Assembly: GCA_026707445.1 (NCBI GenBank)
Contig: JAPOWV010000069.1
Span: 44,115-108,114 of the forward strand
DNA length: 64,000 bases
Reading direction: 5' to 3'
Origin: Gammaproteobacteria bacterium
GTDB taxonomy: Bacteria; Pseudomonadota; Gammaproteobacteria; Steroidobacterales; Foliamicaceae
Part shown: one piece after another, positions 18,591-28,100 of the stretch
How positions within the stretch are numbered: the first letter of the stretch is position 1
How the letters are laid out: each line of letters begins with the position of its first letter
The notes under the pieces: model-generated
Seen by the model: the letters and a program-made list of their open reading frames with translations, nothing else
Databases searched by the model: none
What the model was told of the DNA's origin: nothing
Position numbers and translations under genes: made by a program

Positions 18591-18991
18591 TGGCGTTCGT
18601 GCCCGACGCCTCGATCGCGGCGGCCTGGGTGCTTCCCGACGAGGACGCTCCGCTGGCTGATTCGGCACTGGACCGGCTGGGTGCGGAAACGGCGAAGGTT
18701 CCGAACGTGTTCTGGCACGAACTGAGGAATCTCCTGCTGACGGCGCAGCGGCGGGGCCGGATCGATGAACGTCATGCCGATGCCTCCATGGCGCGGCTGC
18801 GGCTGCTACCCATCGTGTGTCCGGGCGAGACTGACGACCTTCAGGTGATGTCTTTGGCGCGCAGCCATCAACTGACTGCGTACGACGCCAGCTATCTGGC
18901 TTTGGCGATTCGCGAAGGATGTGCGCTGGTCAGCCTGGACAGGCGCTTGACTGGGTCGGCGGCAGCCGAAGGAGTTCCGGCCTTTCGTTAG
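18590..18991 (+). CDS. PIN-domain toxin of PIN pair 3 (VapC type)
   Basis: 133 residues. Opening FVPDASIAAAWVLPDEDAPL provides the first Asp, FWHELRNLLL the conserved Glu, TAYDASYLALAI and LVSLDRRL the remaining acidic residues; all PIN landmarks are present. Predicted endoribonuclease held inactive by the Phd-type protein encoded one base upstream. Confidence 0.87.
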   Translation: MAFVPDASIAAAWVLPDEDAPLADSALDRLGAETAKVPNVFWHELRNLLLTAQRRGRIDERHADASMARLRLLPIVCPGETDDLQVMSLARSHQLTAYDASYLALAIREGCALVSLDRRLTGSAAAEGVPAFR

Positions 18992-19034
18992 AGATTATCC
19001 TTTCCTGGAGCTCGGGGCTCCGGGATTTCTCGTC

Positions 19035-21410
19035 ATGGGAACTATCGACATCGAATATGCGGTAAATCAGGGGCGGCTTCAGGCTCTGCTGGAGTCGGTG
19101 AACCGTCCAGGCAGTTTCTGCGTCCACGGCCGTGCGCACCTTCCGATGCCCGCCGTGGAGGTGGAAGGCGCCGGCATGCTCTCGCTTCCGGTTCCAGCCG
19201 CCCAGATTCGGGAACTTGTGAAGCTGGCGGAACGCGCGCCCTACGGCAAAGGCGGGGAGACACTCGTCGACGCCTCAGTGCGCGATTGTCGGCAGATTGG
19301 CGCGGAGAAGATTCACCTGGGCGGAGGCGCATGGCCGGACACCTTGTCGAGCATTCTGGATAAAGTATCCGCGGGCCTCGGCTGCCCGGGCGGACGGCTC
19401 GATGCGCGACTCTACAAACTGCTGATATACGAAACGGGCGGCTTCTTCGCCGAACATCGGGACACCGAGAAATCCGACGGGATGGTTGCAACGCTCGCGA
19501 TCACGCTTCCCACCGCAGGCGCTGGCGGTGAACTCATAGTGCGCCACCGCGAGGAAGAGGTCCGCATCGACATGAACGCCAGCGAACCCTCCGAGCTGGC
19601 GTTCGCCGCCTTCTATGCGGATTGCGCGCACGAAACCCTGCCGCTCCGCGAAGGCAGCAGGCTGTCGCTGGTGTTCAACCTCGTTCTGCGTCCAGGCGAT
19701 GCCGAGACGCCCCGCGAAGCACCCGACTATTCCCGGCAGGTCAGGGAAATCACGGAAGAAATCATCGTTTGGCGGGATGCCGGCCGCGGGCCTGACAAGC
19801 TGGTCTGGGTGCTGGAACACGACTACAGCGATGCCGGATTGTCCTTCGACGCATTGAAGAATGCCGACGACGCCGTGGCGGGGGTGCTAAAGGCGGCGGC
19901 CGAAGCAGCGGAATGCCAGCTCTACGCGACCATCCTCCACATTGAGGAGGAAGGCACAGTTCTTTACACGAATGACGGATATTTCAACGACTGGGGCTGG
20001 TCCGGCGGCGATGTGAACGATTTGGAGATGGACGAGCTGCTGGACGGGCGCTATTGGCTGGACGGCTGGGTCGAGGCAGACGGTGGGCGAACGCCCCTGG
20101 GCCAGATGTCGCTGAGAGACGGGGAAATCCTTCCCGCCGGGGTGCTCGACGAAGCCATGCCCGACCAGCAGCGGATCAACGAAGCCACCGGCAACGAGGA
20201 CGTAACGCTCGAACGCGCTTATCGCCTCGCCGCTTTCGTGATCTGGCCCCGGCGCGACACCATAAGCCTGCTGGCCGCTGAAGACGTGGGCGGCGCCGTG
20301 GCCTGGGTCGAGCGGCAAATCGAACGGGACGAGGCGGCGGGTCGCGGGCTCATGGCCGGTCTTATCGATGTCTGGCCGGCGGCCTCCGAATTCCTGAATG
20401 GGCAGGACCGGGACGATCGAGGGCGCAAGGGAATGCTGCGCCTACTGGCGCGGCTGGGCGATGCGGCGCTGACACTGCGCTTCCTGAAGGAAGTCCTGCT
20501 CGAGCGCTACAACGGCAGCGAAAACCCCGTTCTGCCGGAAGCGCTGGCCACGGCCGGACCCGCCAAGGCGAAGGGGTTTCTGGACGATCTGATCGAGTCG
20601 CGCTTTTCCCTGTGGCCCGATGCCATACTCAAGCTGCTGCTCCGCACCGGAGAATTGCCGGGTTTCGATTGGCGCGGCACGCTGCGCGGCAGCGGTCTGG
20701 CCGCGCTCGCCGCGTTGCCGGACGCGCTCAAAGCCTCAAAGGACCGTCAGGAAACGCCAGAGGTAGTCTGTCGGACGCCCGCACCAAGCAAGAAAGTAAG
20801 CGCAAACGGGCTCCGCGATCTCTTCACGCTGACCTCGCGTTGCGGGCTGCCCAACGAAGCGGAGGCCGCTGCGGCAGCCATCGTTAGCCATCCCGGCGCG
20901 ATCAAGCCGGAAAGAGCCGTACCAAAGACTTTGAAGGCTCTGTCCCGGAAGCGGGAAATCAGGGACGGAGCAGCTTACCTGACCTTGTGGCGCCATGCCG
21001 CGGACTCGCTGCTGGCCCGCAGCGCAACTCCACCGGAAGAACCGCAGGACTGGGTAATCAGCGCCGACGTATCCTGCGCCTGCGAACATTGCGCCCGCCT
21101 CAAGGCGTTCTGCAAAGATCCGGATGCGCGCGTAGGACGCTTTCCGCTTCGCAAGGCGTTGCGCAAACACCTGCATCGCCAGATTGACGGCCACCGGCTG
21201 GATATGTCTCACGTGACCGAGCGGCGCGGCAGGCCCTTTACGCTGGTCTGCACCAAGAACCGGGCAAGCCATGAGCGGCGGCTCAAGGAGTACGCCAAGG
21301 ACATTGAATGGATGCGCTCATTGGCCGAACAAGCACCCGGCGGAGAAAAAACGAAAGCGTCAGCACAATTGCGGCGCCTGCAGGACGCGCTTGCCGCCGC
21401 TGACGGGTAG
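19035..21410 (+). CDS. Large 2OG-Fe(II) oxygenase-domain protein with uncharacterised C-terminal region
   Basis: 791 residues. Residues about 90-215 form a prolyl-4-hydroxylase-like double-stranded beta-helix domain. The iron ligands are H141 and D143 (FFAEHRDTEKSDG) and H199 (DCAHETLPLREGSRLSLVF), with Arg in REGSR as the likely 2-oxoglutarate anchor. The domain should hydroxylate a protein or small molecule using O2 and 2OG. The remaining roughly 570 residues have no domain I recognise; they look alpha-helical and contain a CACEHC cluster (around residue 681). No signal peptide. It follows PIN pair 3 by about 43 nt on the same strand and converges on the GHKL gene. Confidence 0.72.
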   Translation: MGTIDIEYAVNQGRLQALLESVNRPGSFCVHGRAHLPMPAVEVEGAGMLSLPVPAAQIRELVKLAERAPYGKGGETLVDASVRDCRQIGAEKIHLGGGAWPDTLSSILDKVSAGLGCPGGRLDARLYKLLIYETGGFFAEHRDTEKSDGMVATLAITLPTAGAGGELIVRHREEEVRIDMNASEPSELAFAAFYADCAHETLPLREGSRLSLVFNLVLRPGDAETPREAPDYSRQVREITEEIIVWRDAGRGPDKLVWVLEHDYSDAGLSFDALKNADDAVAGVLKAAAEAAECQLYATILHIEEEGTVLYTNDGYFNDWGWSGGDVNDLEMDELLDGRYWLDGWVEADGGRTPLGQMSLRDGEILPAGVLDEAMPDQQRINEATGNEDVTLERAYRLAAFVIWPRRDTISLLAAEDVGGAVAWVERQIERDEAAGRGLMAGLIDVWPAASEFLNGQDRDDRGRKGMLRLLARLGDAALTLRFLKEVLLERYNGSENPVLPEALATAGPAKAKGFLDDLIESRFSLWPDAILKLLLRTGELPGFDWRGTLRGSGLAALAALPDALKASKDRQETPEVVCRTPAPSKKVSANGLRDLFTLTSRCGLPNEAEAAAAAIVSHPGAIKPERAVPKTLKALSRKREIRDGAAYLTLWRHAADSLLARSATPPEEPQDWVISADVSCACEHCARLKAFCKDPDARVGRFPLRKALRKHLHRQIDGHRLDMSHVTERRGRPFTLVCTKNRASHERRLKEYAKDIEWMRSLAEQAPGGEKTKASAQLRRLQDALAAADG

Positions 21411-21577
21411 CCGCTTTTCGGGCCGGGCGCTGGACCAACAGCTCCCTGCTCTGCTGCCGAATAACACCATATGTTATGCGAGTGCCTTTCAAAAGGCCGA
21501 GAGCCTGATTCAGCCTTCACGCGCCATCGTGGTCATCGTCATTTGCGGCGAGTCGGCGCAGGCGGAATCCGTCGGAA

Positions 21578-23389
21578 TCAGCGAAGATTTTTCTCCAGAT
21601 ACAGCATCAGTTCCAGCATCCGCTCCAGCAGTTGGGGCGGAGAAGCTCCGGGGAAATTCCGCAGCACCAGCTCCTTGACGAACAATCTGGCGATGTAACG
21701 AACCTGCGACGCTCTGCTCTTGGACGAAAAAACGAAGTCCCGATGTCCGTTGTTGATTACGATGAAGTTTTGCTCCAGGTCATATCGGGAGCGCCAGGTT
21801 TGCCCCGGCGCTTTCTCGTATGTGTAGCCGGGCAGCCCTTGGCGCGGCGCGGAGCTCCTGTGGTCGGGAATGAGCGAGTCGGTAACGGTGACAAGCGCCT
21901 CGGCTTCGCATACGACATCGTTCTGGGTGGCGGCAACCGTCAGGCGCACCAGCCCCGGCTCGCCAGGCGCCCGGTATTCAACGATTTCCGCGCCCGGAAC
22001 GTCGAATTCCCCGCCGCCCTCGGCAACATTCCAGGCAAAAGCCAGTCCCTCGTCAACCGGCCGGCGCGACCGGTCGCGACACACGGCGCGAAAACTGCGG
22101 GTTTGTCCTACTTTGAGGACCGATGAAGCCGGGGAGATCGATACCATGTAAAGCGGCCCGGCGCGCTCGTAGAACACGACCTGCGAACTTTCTTTCGCCT
22201 CGGCATCCTCGACCGGACCGGCCAGCGCTGCCTGCTGGGGATTCGCGACCGGATCGATCGCGCCGGGACCGCCGCCGCCACCACTGGCGTTGCGCGCCGG
22301 TGAGCGTACCTCGAACCAGTCGTACTCTTCCGCGGGCAGCGCCAGCAGCGCCTCGCGGAAAGCACGTTGAATCGATCGCAATGTCTGTTGGCTGGCGCGC
22401 TCTTCCTCGGCCCGCTGCAATTCCACGATCAGCAGGTCGAGCCTTTCCGTTACCGGACCGAGCGCGCGCCGAAATTCGTCGTACACCGCGTCTCGAATCA
22501 CGCCGGTTCGAGTGCCTGGCGTGAGGCTCACAAATGGCGCATCCACGATGCCGTCCACATAACCGCTGGTCCACGCCGTTTCCTGAAACTCGCCCAGAGC
22601 GCCAAGTTCCGCCACCCGCGTCCCGTTTCGATACAAGGCCGGGCGGCGTGTCGGAGAGGGCTCATCCAGGTACAGCTCCAGCTTGATCGGCCCGAGCCGC
22701 GTGGCGGGGTCATCCAATTCATGAATGAGGCGTCCGTCAAAAGCGCGTGGCTTGACCGTGTAGGACTTGCGGGCGGTACGGTCGATAATACGGACATTAA
22801 CGCCGGTTTCGCGAATCCGGTCACGAAGCTCGGATGCCAGATACCAATGGAGCTTTTCCCCGCTGAACTGCCGAATCCCCTTCAGCAGCGGCCGCACCAG
22901 CACTTCGACGCCGCGCCCGGCGAATAGCGTTCGCCGCGAACTGCGCACCGCGTAGCCCTCGTCATTGCGCCGCATCGACATCTCATAAAGGGTTCCGTCG
23001 GCGCCGGGCGAAGTCATGGTAAGCGCTTCGCCAAGCGTCCAGAAGCTAAGCAGGCCAATGCCGAACTCGCCCTGTATGCCTTGCGCGCCGCGCCGCTTCA
23101 GCTCTTTCTTGATGGAATCGCAGATGTGAGTGGCGACGTACTTGAAGTCCGGCCGCCCGTCTTTGTCTTGGGGAAGGCCATCGCCATCGTCGGTGATCTT
23201 GAGGTATGGCTGGCCGCGCTCGCGCCCGCGCACGATTTCGATGGTGCGGGCGCGTGCGTCAATGCTGTTCTCCACGAATTCCGCAACCGCCTTGAGCGGG
23301 TTGTCCTGCGACAGGGCGATGATGCTGATCGCGGACCCATGATCGCCGACGCGTAGTCTGCCCCGCCTGTCCGTACGTTTGCGCGCCAT
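21578..23389 (-). CDS. GHKL-type ATPase (Hsp90/MutL/MORC-like) with an Ig-like segment
   Basis: 603 residues from the ATG at 23389; an in-frame TTG lies two codons earlier. The Bergerat ATP-binding fold is complete: N box VAEFVENSIDA (Asn41), G1 box DDGDGLP (67-73) and G2 box GEFGIGLLSF (107-116). A transducer-like region follows to about residue 350. Then comes a Gly-rich linker and, near 430-510, a bacterial Ig-like stretch (SISPASSVLKVGQTRSFRAV). The C-terminus is a short helical tail. Such stand-alone GHKL proteins occur in bacterial defence loci, which fits the TA-rich surroundings, but the function is inferred. Confidence 0.72.
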   Translation of the reverse strand: MARKRTDRRGRLRVGDHGSAISIIALSQDNPLKAVAEFVENSIDARARTIEIVRGRERGQPYLKITDDGDGLPQDKDGRPDFKYVATHICDSIKKELKRRGAQGIQGEFGIGLLSFWTLGEALTMTSPGADGTLYEMSMRRNDEGYAVRSSRRTLFAGRGVEVLVRPLLKGIRQFSGEKLHWYLASELRDRIRETGVNVRIIDRTARKSYTVKPRAFDGRLIHELDDPATRLGPIKLELYLDEPSPTRRPALYRNGTRVAELGALGEFQETAWTSGYVDGIVDAPFVSLTPGTRTGVIRDAVYDEFRRALGPVTERLDLLIVELQRAEEERASQQTLRSIQRAFREALLALPAEEYDWFEVRSPARNASGGGGGPGAIDPVANPQQAALAGPVEDAEAKESSQVVFYERAGPLYMVSISPASSVLKVGQTRSFRAVCRDRSRRPVDEGLAFAWNVAEGGGEFDVPGAEIVEYRAPGEPGLVRLTVAATQNDVVCEAEALVTVTDSLIPDHRSSAPRQGLPGYTYEKAPGQTWRSRYDLEQNFIVINNGHRDFVFSSKSRASQVRYIARLFVKELVLRNFPGASPPQLLERMLELMLYLEKNLR

Positions 23390-23711
23390 CAGCAAACTGT
23401 AAACGCAAAGCGGCGCTACCGGCCAAAATCAAGGAGGCTGGTGTTGCGCACTCAGGAGCTGCCGCCAATCTTGCCCGAAAGGACCAAGCGGTGCGGGAAC
23501 GAGCGAGCCAAACCCGGGGTGATCGGGGTCGTTTAAGGTGAACCTGAATTCGCACCCAATCCGGTCGATGTCCAGGCCGGAGAAAGCCGATCGCTTGGCC
23601 CGAGAACGAAGTGTGTCGCAGGTACTTCGAGCGCCGGCTCTATCTCGCAAGCCGCCGGAGCGGCATCCGCAACTAACCCTGCAAACGCGTAACTCAATGG
23701 AAGGGTTTACT
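23390..23711. other. Intergenic stretch without a clear gene
   Basis: 322 nt between the GHKL gene and the RES toxin gene. The only open frame with protein-like composition lies on the - strand at 23429-23650 (about 73 residues, middle part GLDIDRIGCEFRFTLNDPDH). It has no homologue I recognise and no ribosome-binding site, and may be the remnant of a decayed gene. No RNA gene or strong hairpin was seen. Confidence 0.4.
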
Positions 23712-24179
23712 TTACTCTGCGAGTCTCGGATCGTATCGGAAATCTGTGATGGGGCCTGCCTTTATGGCGGGAAAATTCGGGTGGTTGGGATTGACGATGA
23801 AATTGCTTTCTCCGAGGACCACGGCGCTCGGTACTTGCAGGACGGCCGATTGCCCCCGGGCCAGCCAGCGATCCCCGATCGCGCGCGTAACGGCTCGCGT
23901 GCCTGTTTCCCATTCCGGCGGCAACTCGGCGGCCTTGATATGCATGACCAGTTCTTCGGGAATGTACACGGGCATCTTGCGATAGGTTCGGAGGACAGCG
24001 GCGTTGCCGAGGTGGACGAGCAATTCCATGCCGGCCAGCGCGAGGCTGTCGGCGAGATACACCGCGGCCCGTCCGGGACTGTTCCAACGACCGCCGTAAC
24101 GGCGGGCGCCCTCGCCGGATAGCATGCCGCCGGGCGCGCGGGCGAATTCGGGCGCCGCCAGACGCCAGGCAACCAGCAC
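23712..24179 (-). CDS. RES-domain toxin
   Basis: 155 residues. The RES pattern is visible: VAWRLAAPEFA, then GGRWNSPGRAAVYLADSLAL followed by AGMELLVHL, with the conserved Arg, Tyr and Glu. RES toxins deplete or modify NAD+ (phosphorylase or ADP-ribosyltransferase type). The GTG start shares one base with the TAG stop of the upstream antitoxin gene, as usual for Xre-RES operons. Confidence 0.9.
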   Translation of the reverse strand: MLVAWRLAAPEFARAPGGMLSGEGARRYGGRWNSPGRAAVYLADSLALAGMELLVHLGNAAVLRTYRKMPVYIPEELVMHIKAAELPPEWETGTRAVTRAIGDRWLARGQSAVLQVPSAVVLGESNFIVNPNHPNFPAIKAGPITDFRYDPRLAE

Positions 24180-24733
24180 TAACTGAAGATGCCGTGACGG
24201 AGCTGGCCGATGAGCTGCTCCACTTCGCGCCCGCCCGTTTCCGTGGAAGCGCGGCGTAACGGCGATTCGTCGCCCAGCCGCCGGTGAGGCGTGGTCAGCC
24301 AGGTCCTGGCGGCGTCAGTGTCACCCGCCATCAGGTCGCTCGCCATGGCCGCCAGACGGGCAACGCGCACCACATGATCCGATTCCGTTGGCGTGAGGCG
24401 CCCGCTGCTACGCCGCCGGGTCAGGGTTGTGGCGGGTATCCCGACCACGCCCGCGATCTCCTTTTGCGGCGCCCCGATCGCGCTAATCAGGTTCTCCAGC
24501 GCCGTGAAAGGCAAGCCGTTGCGAACCTGATCCAGAATTCCGGGGTCCTCGAATTCCGCATTCGGATACTTTGCCGACGCGCCTGATGTCAGCAAGGCGG
24601 CTATGGCCTGATCCGCCGGCGCGGCGTCGGATTGATAGGCAGCCCTCCGGTCGCTGACGCCGCCGCGCTTCCGGGGCTGTTGCGGCTGCACGGGCAGAGG
24701 GCCCGCGTGTGGAAGGGGGAGTTTATTGACCAT
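24179..24733 (-). CDS. Xre/MbcA/ParS-type antitoxin of the RES pair
   Basis: 184 residues. The central part has an HTH-like core (KEIAGVVGIPATTLTRRRSS) and the C-terminal part (LMAGDTDAARTWLTTPHRRL) is the typical toxin-binding DUF2384 domain with the GxxxxARxWLxxP pattern. A Pro/Gln-rich N-terminal extension of about 50 residues precedes the core. The antitoxin binds DNA and blocks the RES active site; the operon is transcribed divergently from the TonB receptor gene. Confidence 0.88.
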   Translation of the reverse strand: MVNKLPLPHAGPLPVQPQQPRKRGGVSDRRAAYQSDAAPADQAIAALLTSGASAKYPNAEFEDPGILDQVRNGLPFTALENLISAIGAPQKEIAGVVGIPATTLTRRRSSGRLTPTESDHVVRVARLAAMASDLMAGDTDAARTWLTTPHRRLGDESPLRRASTETGGREVEQLIGQLRHGIFS

Positions 24734-24806
24734 ATGGGCAATTCTATATCACCAAATAGCTGCAACAGTCTTCTCCGTGTATGAGGAATCCGCTATCGCC
24801 GCACGG

Positions 24807-24835
24807 TTGCACGAGCCTGCGTTTGCTACTATTCT
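24807..24835 (+). promoter_or_regulatory. Candidate promoter of TonB receptor 1
   Basis: TTGCAC (24807-24812), 17-nt spacer, TATTCT (24830-24835). The receptor ATG (24933) has a strong Shine-Dalgarno sequence gggagga about 7 nt upstream. Confidence 0.4.
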
Positions 24836-24932
24836 CCGTGCTCACGAATCCTGCAAGTGTTCGGTGGCGGATGCCAAGGGGACGGATAGGCAGGTATTCG
24901 GCAGTTGCTAAATCCTGATTGGGAGGACAAAC

Positions 24933-27500
24933 ATGCACCGACTTCATCGGATATTTTCGATTGGCCTGGCCGTGGCCGTGGGCGCCGTTTCCTGGGGCAC
25001 GGCTCCGCAGGCGGGCGCGCAAGAGGCATCCGCACTGGAAGAGATCATCGTCACCGCGCGGAAACGCGAAGAAGCGCTGGCGGACATTCCGATAGCGATT
25101 ACCGCGTTCTCGGCGGAGCAACTGATCCGCGGCGGATTCACCAGCCTGCAGGATCTTTCGTTCCAGACCGCCGGCTTCCATTTTCACAAGCAGGGCGGCC
25201 AGATTCCGGGCCGTTTCAGCAGCAGGGTGCGTTTTCGCGGGATGAACACCAACGCGAACCCCCCATCACAGCAAGTGGGTACGGTGTTCCTGGACGGCGT
25301 TTACGTATCCGATGGTATTACGAGCATCGATTTTTCCAATATCGAGCGCGTCGAAATCATCAAGGGGCCCCAGTCGGCCACATTCGGCCGGTCCACTTTC
25401 GCCGGCGCGGTCAACTACGTGACCAAGACGCCGGGCAATGAATACGCGGGCCGTGTGATCGCCGACGTTTCGGAGTGGGGCGGGCGCGACGTGACACTTT
25501 CGCACGAAGGGGCGCTGGTGGAAGACAAGCTGGCCTACCGCGTCTCGGCTCGACTGTACGGAACCGACGGCCAATATATGTCCAATGCCGACGGCGGAGC
25601 CCTGGGCGAGGAGAGCACGCAGACGATACAGGCCGTGCTCAACTGGACTCCCACCGAGAATTTCTCGGCCAAGTTCCGCTACCTGTGGTCGTACGACGAC
25701 GATGGCCCTGCCGCCGGTATGTTGCTGGGCACAACCTTTTCCGCTCGCTTCAATTCCGTTGGCGTGTCTGCAAATGCGGGACCCAACTGCTTCAGCGACG
25801 GAATTACCAGTGCGGATGACCCCGACACGCCGTCCGATTACTTCTGCGGCGCGCTGCCGATGGTGGACGTGGATTCCTTCATCGCGCCGAACACGGCCGT
25901 CAGTCCTGCCGATCAGGCCGCCTTCCGCAGCCCGATCGTCTGCGACCCGCGCGACGGCATCTGTCGAGCCAAGCTGCCCGGCGCGCCGTTGCGGGACACG
26001 TCCGGTTTGACGCGCTACCAGCAAAGGGCCGCACTGCTGCTCAGCTATGACTTCGATAGCGGCATGCTGGACAGCCATAGCCTGGACTCCGTGGTCGGAT
26101 GGAGCACGATGCGGGCCGGCTGGGTGCGTGATTTCGACCTTACCGCCGCACAGAATTTCATGTCGCAGGATCCCGTTGTTGCCGACGATCTGACGATTGA
26201 ACTGAACCTGAGTTCGCCGCAAGACCGCAAGCTGCGCTATACGTTCGGGGTGAATTACTTTACGGCCGACAACGTCAATCATGGCAGCGGCGGAATGAAC
26301 GTCTGGGGTGCCGACGGCGGAGTAACTCAGCGAGTGGTGGCGAACCCCGACGGAACCGCCCTGCCGGAGCCGGTAACCCTCCCGGGTCCGCACTACTTCA
26401 TGAACACCATTCCACCCACAGAGAGCAACGACACCACCGGCGTATTCGGGTCCTTTGCATACGACTTCAGCGATGATCTGACCCTGGACGTGGAGTGGCG
26501 CTACCAGGAGGACGAAATCTCGCTGTCAGCCCCGAGTAACGAGGGCGTGCCGAATCCAGGCGGAAACATAGTGCCCGCGTCGTACGATGAGGAGTCATTC
26601 AGCAGTTTCCTGCCGCGGATCACGCTTTCCTACGATGTCGGCGAGCGAGGAACCAGTTGGGTGACGTATTCCGAAGGCACGCTGCCCGGCATCTTCAATA
26701 CGGACTTTGGCGGACTGGACGAAGCGACAAGAGACCAGGTGAGGGCGGTTATCCCGGGCATTTCGCTGTTCAACGAGGAAGAGGAGCTTTCGAACATGGA
26801 AGTCGGCTTCAAGCAGGAGTTTGAGAACTTCTACTTCTCGGCGGCCTTCTACATGCTCGAATGGACCAATCTCAAGACCCGCCAGGGCGTTACCGTGGTG
26901 AACGCAGTGACGGGCGTGCAGCGCGTGCTCAATCTTCAACTCAACGCAGGGGACGCGGACCTGGAGGGACTGGAACTGGAAGGCGGCTTCTCGCTGGGAG
27001 AAAACTTCTCCGGCACGTTCATGCTGAACTACGCCGACGGCGAATACGGCACGCTCACCTGCGGCTTCTCGCCGTTCAAGCCGCCCATCACGCCCGGCGC
27101 CACTTTCGGCCCCCGCGACTGCTCCGGCAGCCGGCCGGCGCGTTATCCCGAATGGCAGGGCGCCGTCTCCGGCACCTGGACCGACACCCTGGCGAGCGGT
27201 AACTGGGACTACTACGTGCGCGTGGACGGCGAGTACTTCGGCGAGGCGTTCAACGAGGAAGCCAACTTCTCCTCGATGGGCGACTTCTGGCGTTTCAACC
27301 TGCGTGGCGGGTTTGAAAGGGACGACCTTCGCATCGAGGGATACGTCAAGAACCTGCTCGACGACGACAACTACCTCGCCGGCGCACGCTGGTCCGACTT
27401 CTCCGGCACCTTCCTGTTCGCGTTCCTGTACAGCCAGGGCGTGGCGGTCACCCCCGCCGAGAAGCGCACCATCGGCCTCAGGGTCGTTTACGACTTCTAG
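24933..27500 (+). CDS. TonB-dependent outer-membrane receptor 1
   Basis: 855 residues. Signal peptide residues 1-29 (cleavage after QAGAQ), then TonB box EEIIVTARKREEAL, plug domain to about residue 160 (RVEIIKGPQSATFGRSTFAG is the conserved plug end) and a beta-barrel ending in the aromatic Phe (VVYDF). Energised by TonB-ExbBD, it takes up a bulky substrate across the outer membrane. The substrate cannot be read from the sequence; the hydrolase and reductase genes downstream suggest an organic nutrient. A strong intrinsic terminator follows directly, so it is monocistronic. Confidence 0.93.
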   Translation: MHRLHRIFSIGLAVAVGAVSWGTAPQAGAQEASALEEIIVTARKREEALADIPIAITAFSAEQLIRGGFTSLQDLSFQTAGFHFHKQGGQIPGRFSSRVRFRGMNTNANPPSQQVGTVFLDGVYVSDGITSIDFSNIERVEIIKGPQSATFGRSTFAGAVNYVTKTPGNEYAGRVIADVSEWGGRDVTLSHEGALVEDKLAYRVSARLYGTDGQYMSNADGGALGEESTQTIQAVLNWTPTENFSAKFRYLWSYDDDGPAAGMLLGTTFSARFNSVGVSANAGPNCFSDGITSADDPDTPSDYFCGALPMVDVDSFIAPNTAVSPADQAAFRSPIVCDPRDGICRAKLPGAPLRDTSGLTRYQQRAALLLSYDFDSGMLDSHSLDSVVGWSTMRAGWVRDFDLTAAQNFMSQDPVVADDLTIELNLSSPQDRKLRYTFGVNYFTADNVNHGSGGMNVWGADGGVTQRVVANPDGTALPEPVTLPGPHYFMNTIPPTESNDTTGVFGSFAYDFSDDLTLDVEWRYQEDEISLSAPSNEGVPNPGGNIVPASYDEESFSSFLPRITLSYDVGERGTSWVTYSEGTLPGIFNTDFGGLDEATRDQVRAVIPGISLFNEEEELSNMEVGFKQEFENFYFSAAFYMLEWTNLKTRQGVTVVNAVTGVQRVLNLQLNAGDADLEGLELEGGFSLGENFSGTFMLNYADGEYGTLTCGFSPFKPPITPGATFGPRDCSGSRPARYPEWQGAVSGTWTDTLASGNWDYYVRVDGEYFGEAFNEEANFSSMGDFWRFNLRGGFERDDLRIEGYVKNLLDDDNYLAGARWSDFSGTFLFAFLYSQGVAVTPAEKRTIGLRVVYDF

Positions 27501-27512
27501 CATCATTCGAAT

Positions 27513-27547
27513 AAGCTCCGGCCGATCTGTCGGCCGGAGCTTTTCTT
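27513..27547 (+). terminator. Rho-independent terminator of TonB receptor 1
   Basis: Perfect 13-bp stem (27513-27525 with 27530-27542), loop tctg, followed by a T-rich tail, 12 nt after the receptor stop. Confidence 0.9.
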
Positions 27548-27827
27548 CCGTGATAATCGGAAAAAGCCGCGCCGCGCTCGCTGGGCTACGGCAATTCGGA
27601 TGTCCGTCCCAACGGGACGGGGTGGATGGTTGGTCAGACCATCGTCAGTTCTGCTCGATTCTTTCCTTCGCGGACGGGTCGGTCTCTTCCGCGACCGCGC
27701 TCTGCAGGATCAGCGCTTCGACCCGCGCCCGGAATACCGAATCTGATCGGCTGACTTCATTCATCATACGGTGGGGAAGCTCGGGAGTGGCGTACAATCT
27801 AATCGTTCAGCCGCAAGGAGTGCCGCT
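27548..27827. other. Intergenic stretch with a possible small - strand ORF
   Basis: Together with the terminator this makes 327 gene-free bases. A 40-codon frame on the - strand (27645-27767) starts with two ATGs and has protein-like composition (VFRARVEALILQSAVAEETD), but no ribosome-binding site. A 7-bp palindrome (ccgtccc/gggacgg) lies near 27603-27619. The decamer ggcgtacaat (27789-27798) recurs at 28101-28110 upstream of the hydrolase gene and contains a TACAAT -10-like box in both places. Confidence 0.35.
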
Positions 27828-28046
27828 ATGACCACTGTCATGTTTGATACACTTTCCGCCGCGAAGGCGCTTAAGGATGCTGGATTGGATGGCCAGCAAG
27901 CCGAAGCAATCGCCGCCCAACTTCGCGCTGCTGCCGAGTCCGATCGCACCGAGCTTGTCACACGCGGCGAGTTTTATCGTGCGCTCTGGATTCACGGTGG
28001 CGGCATCGTCGCCATTCTCGGCGTGTTGCAATTCCTGCCTGTCTAG
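27828..28046 (+). CDS. Small DUF1640-like coiled-coil membrane protein
   Basis: 72 residues from the ATG at 27828, preceded by aaggag. The first 50 residues (FDTLSAAKALKDAGLDGQQA, then AIAAQLRAAAESD) match the FDTLxxxKxLxxAGxxxxQAEA pattern of DUF1640/CCDC90-like proteins, which form coiled-coil stalks. The last 18 residues (HGGGIVAILGVLQFLPV) are a single hydrophobic segment. It is probably an inner-membrane-anchored small protein of unknown role. A TACAAT box lies 30 nt upstream. Confidence 0.65.
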   Translation: MTTVMFDTLSAAKALKDAGLDGQQAEAIAAQLRAAAESDRTELVTRGEFYRALWIHGGGIVAILGVLQFLPV

Positions 28047-28100
28047 GAATTTTGCATCCCCGCTGCCGGACGGGGCACCCAAGAATGCTTGGCCAAGGGC

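Noticed and set aside
23429..23650. 73-codon - strand frame between the GHKL and RES genes as a real gene
   Set aside because: Protein-like middle part but no ribosome-binding site, no family and no coupling to neighbours; described as a possible remnant only.
27645..27767. 40-codon - strand ORF upstream of the DUF1640-like gene
   Set aside because: Plausible composition but no Shine-Dalgarno sequence and no recognisable homologue; kept as a note in the intergenic entry.
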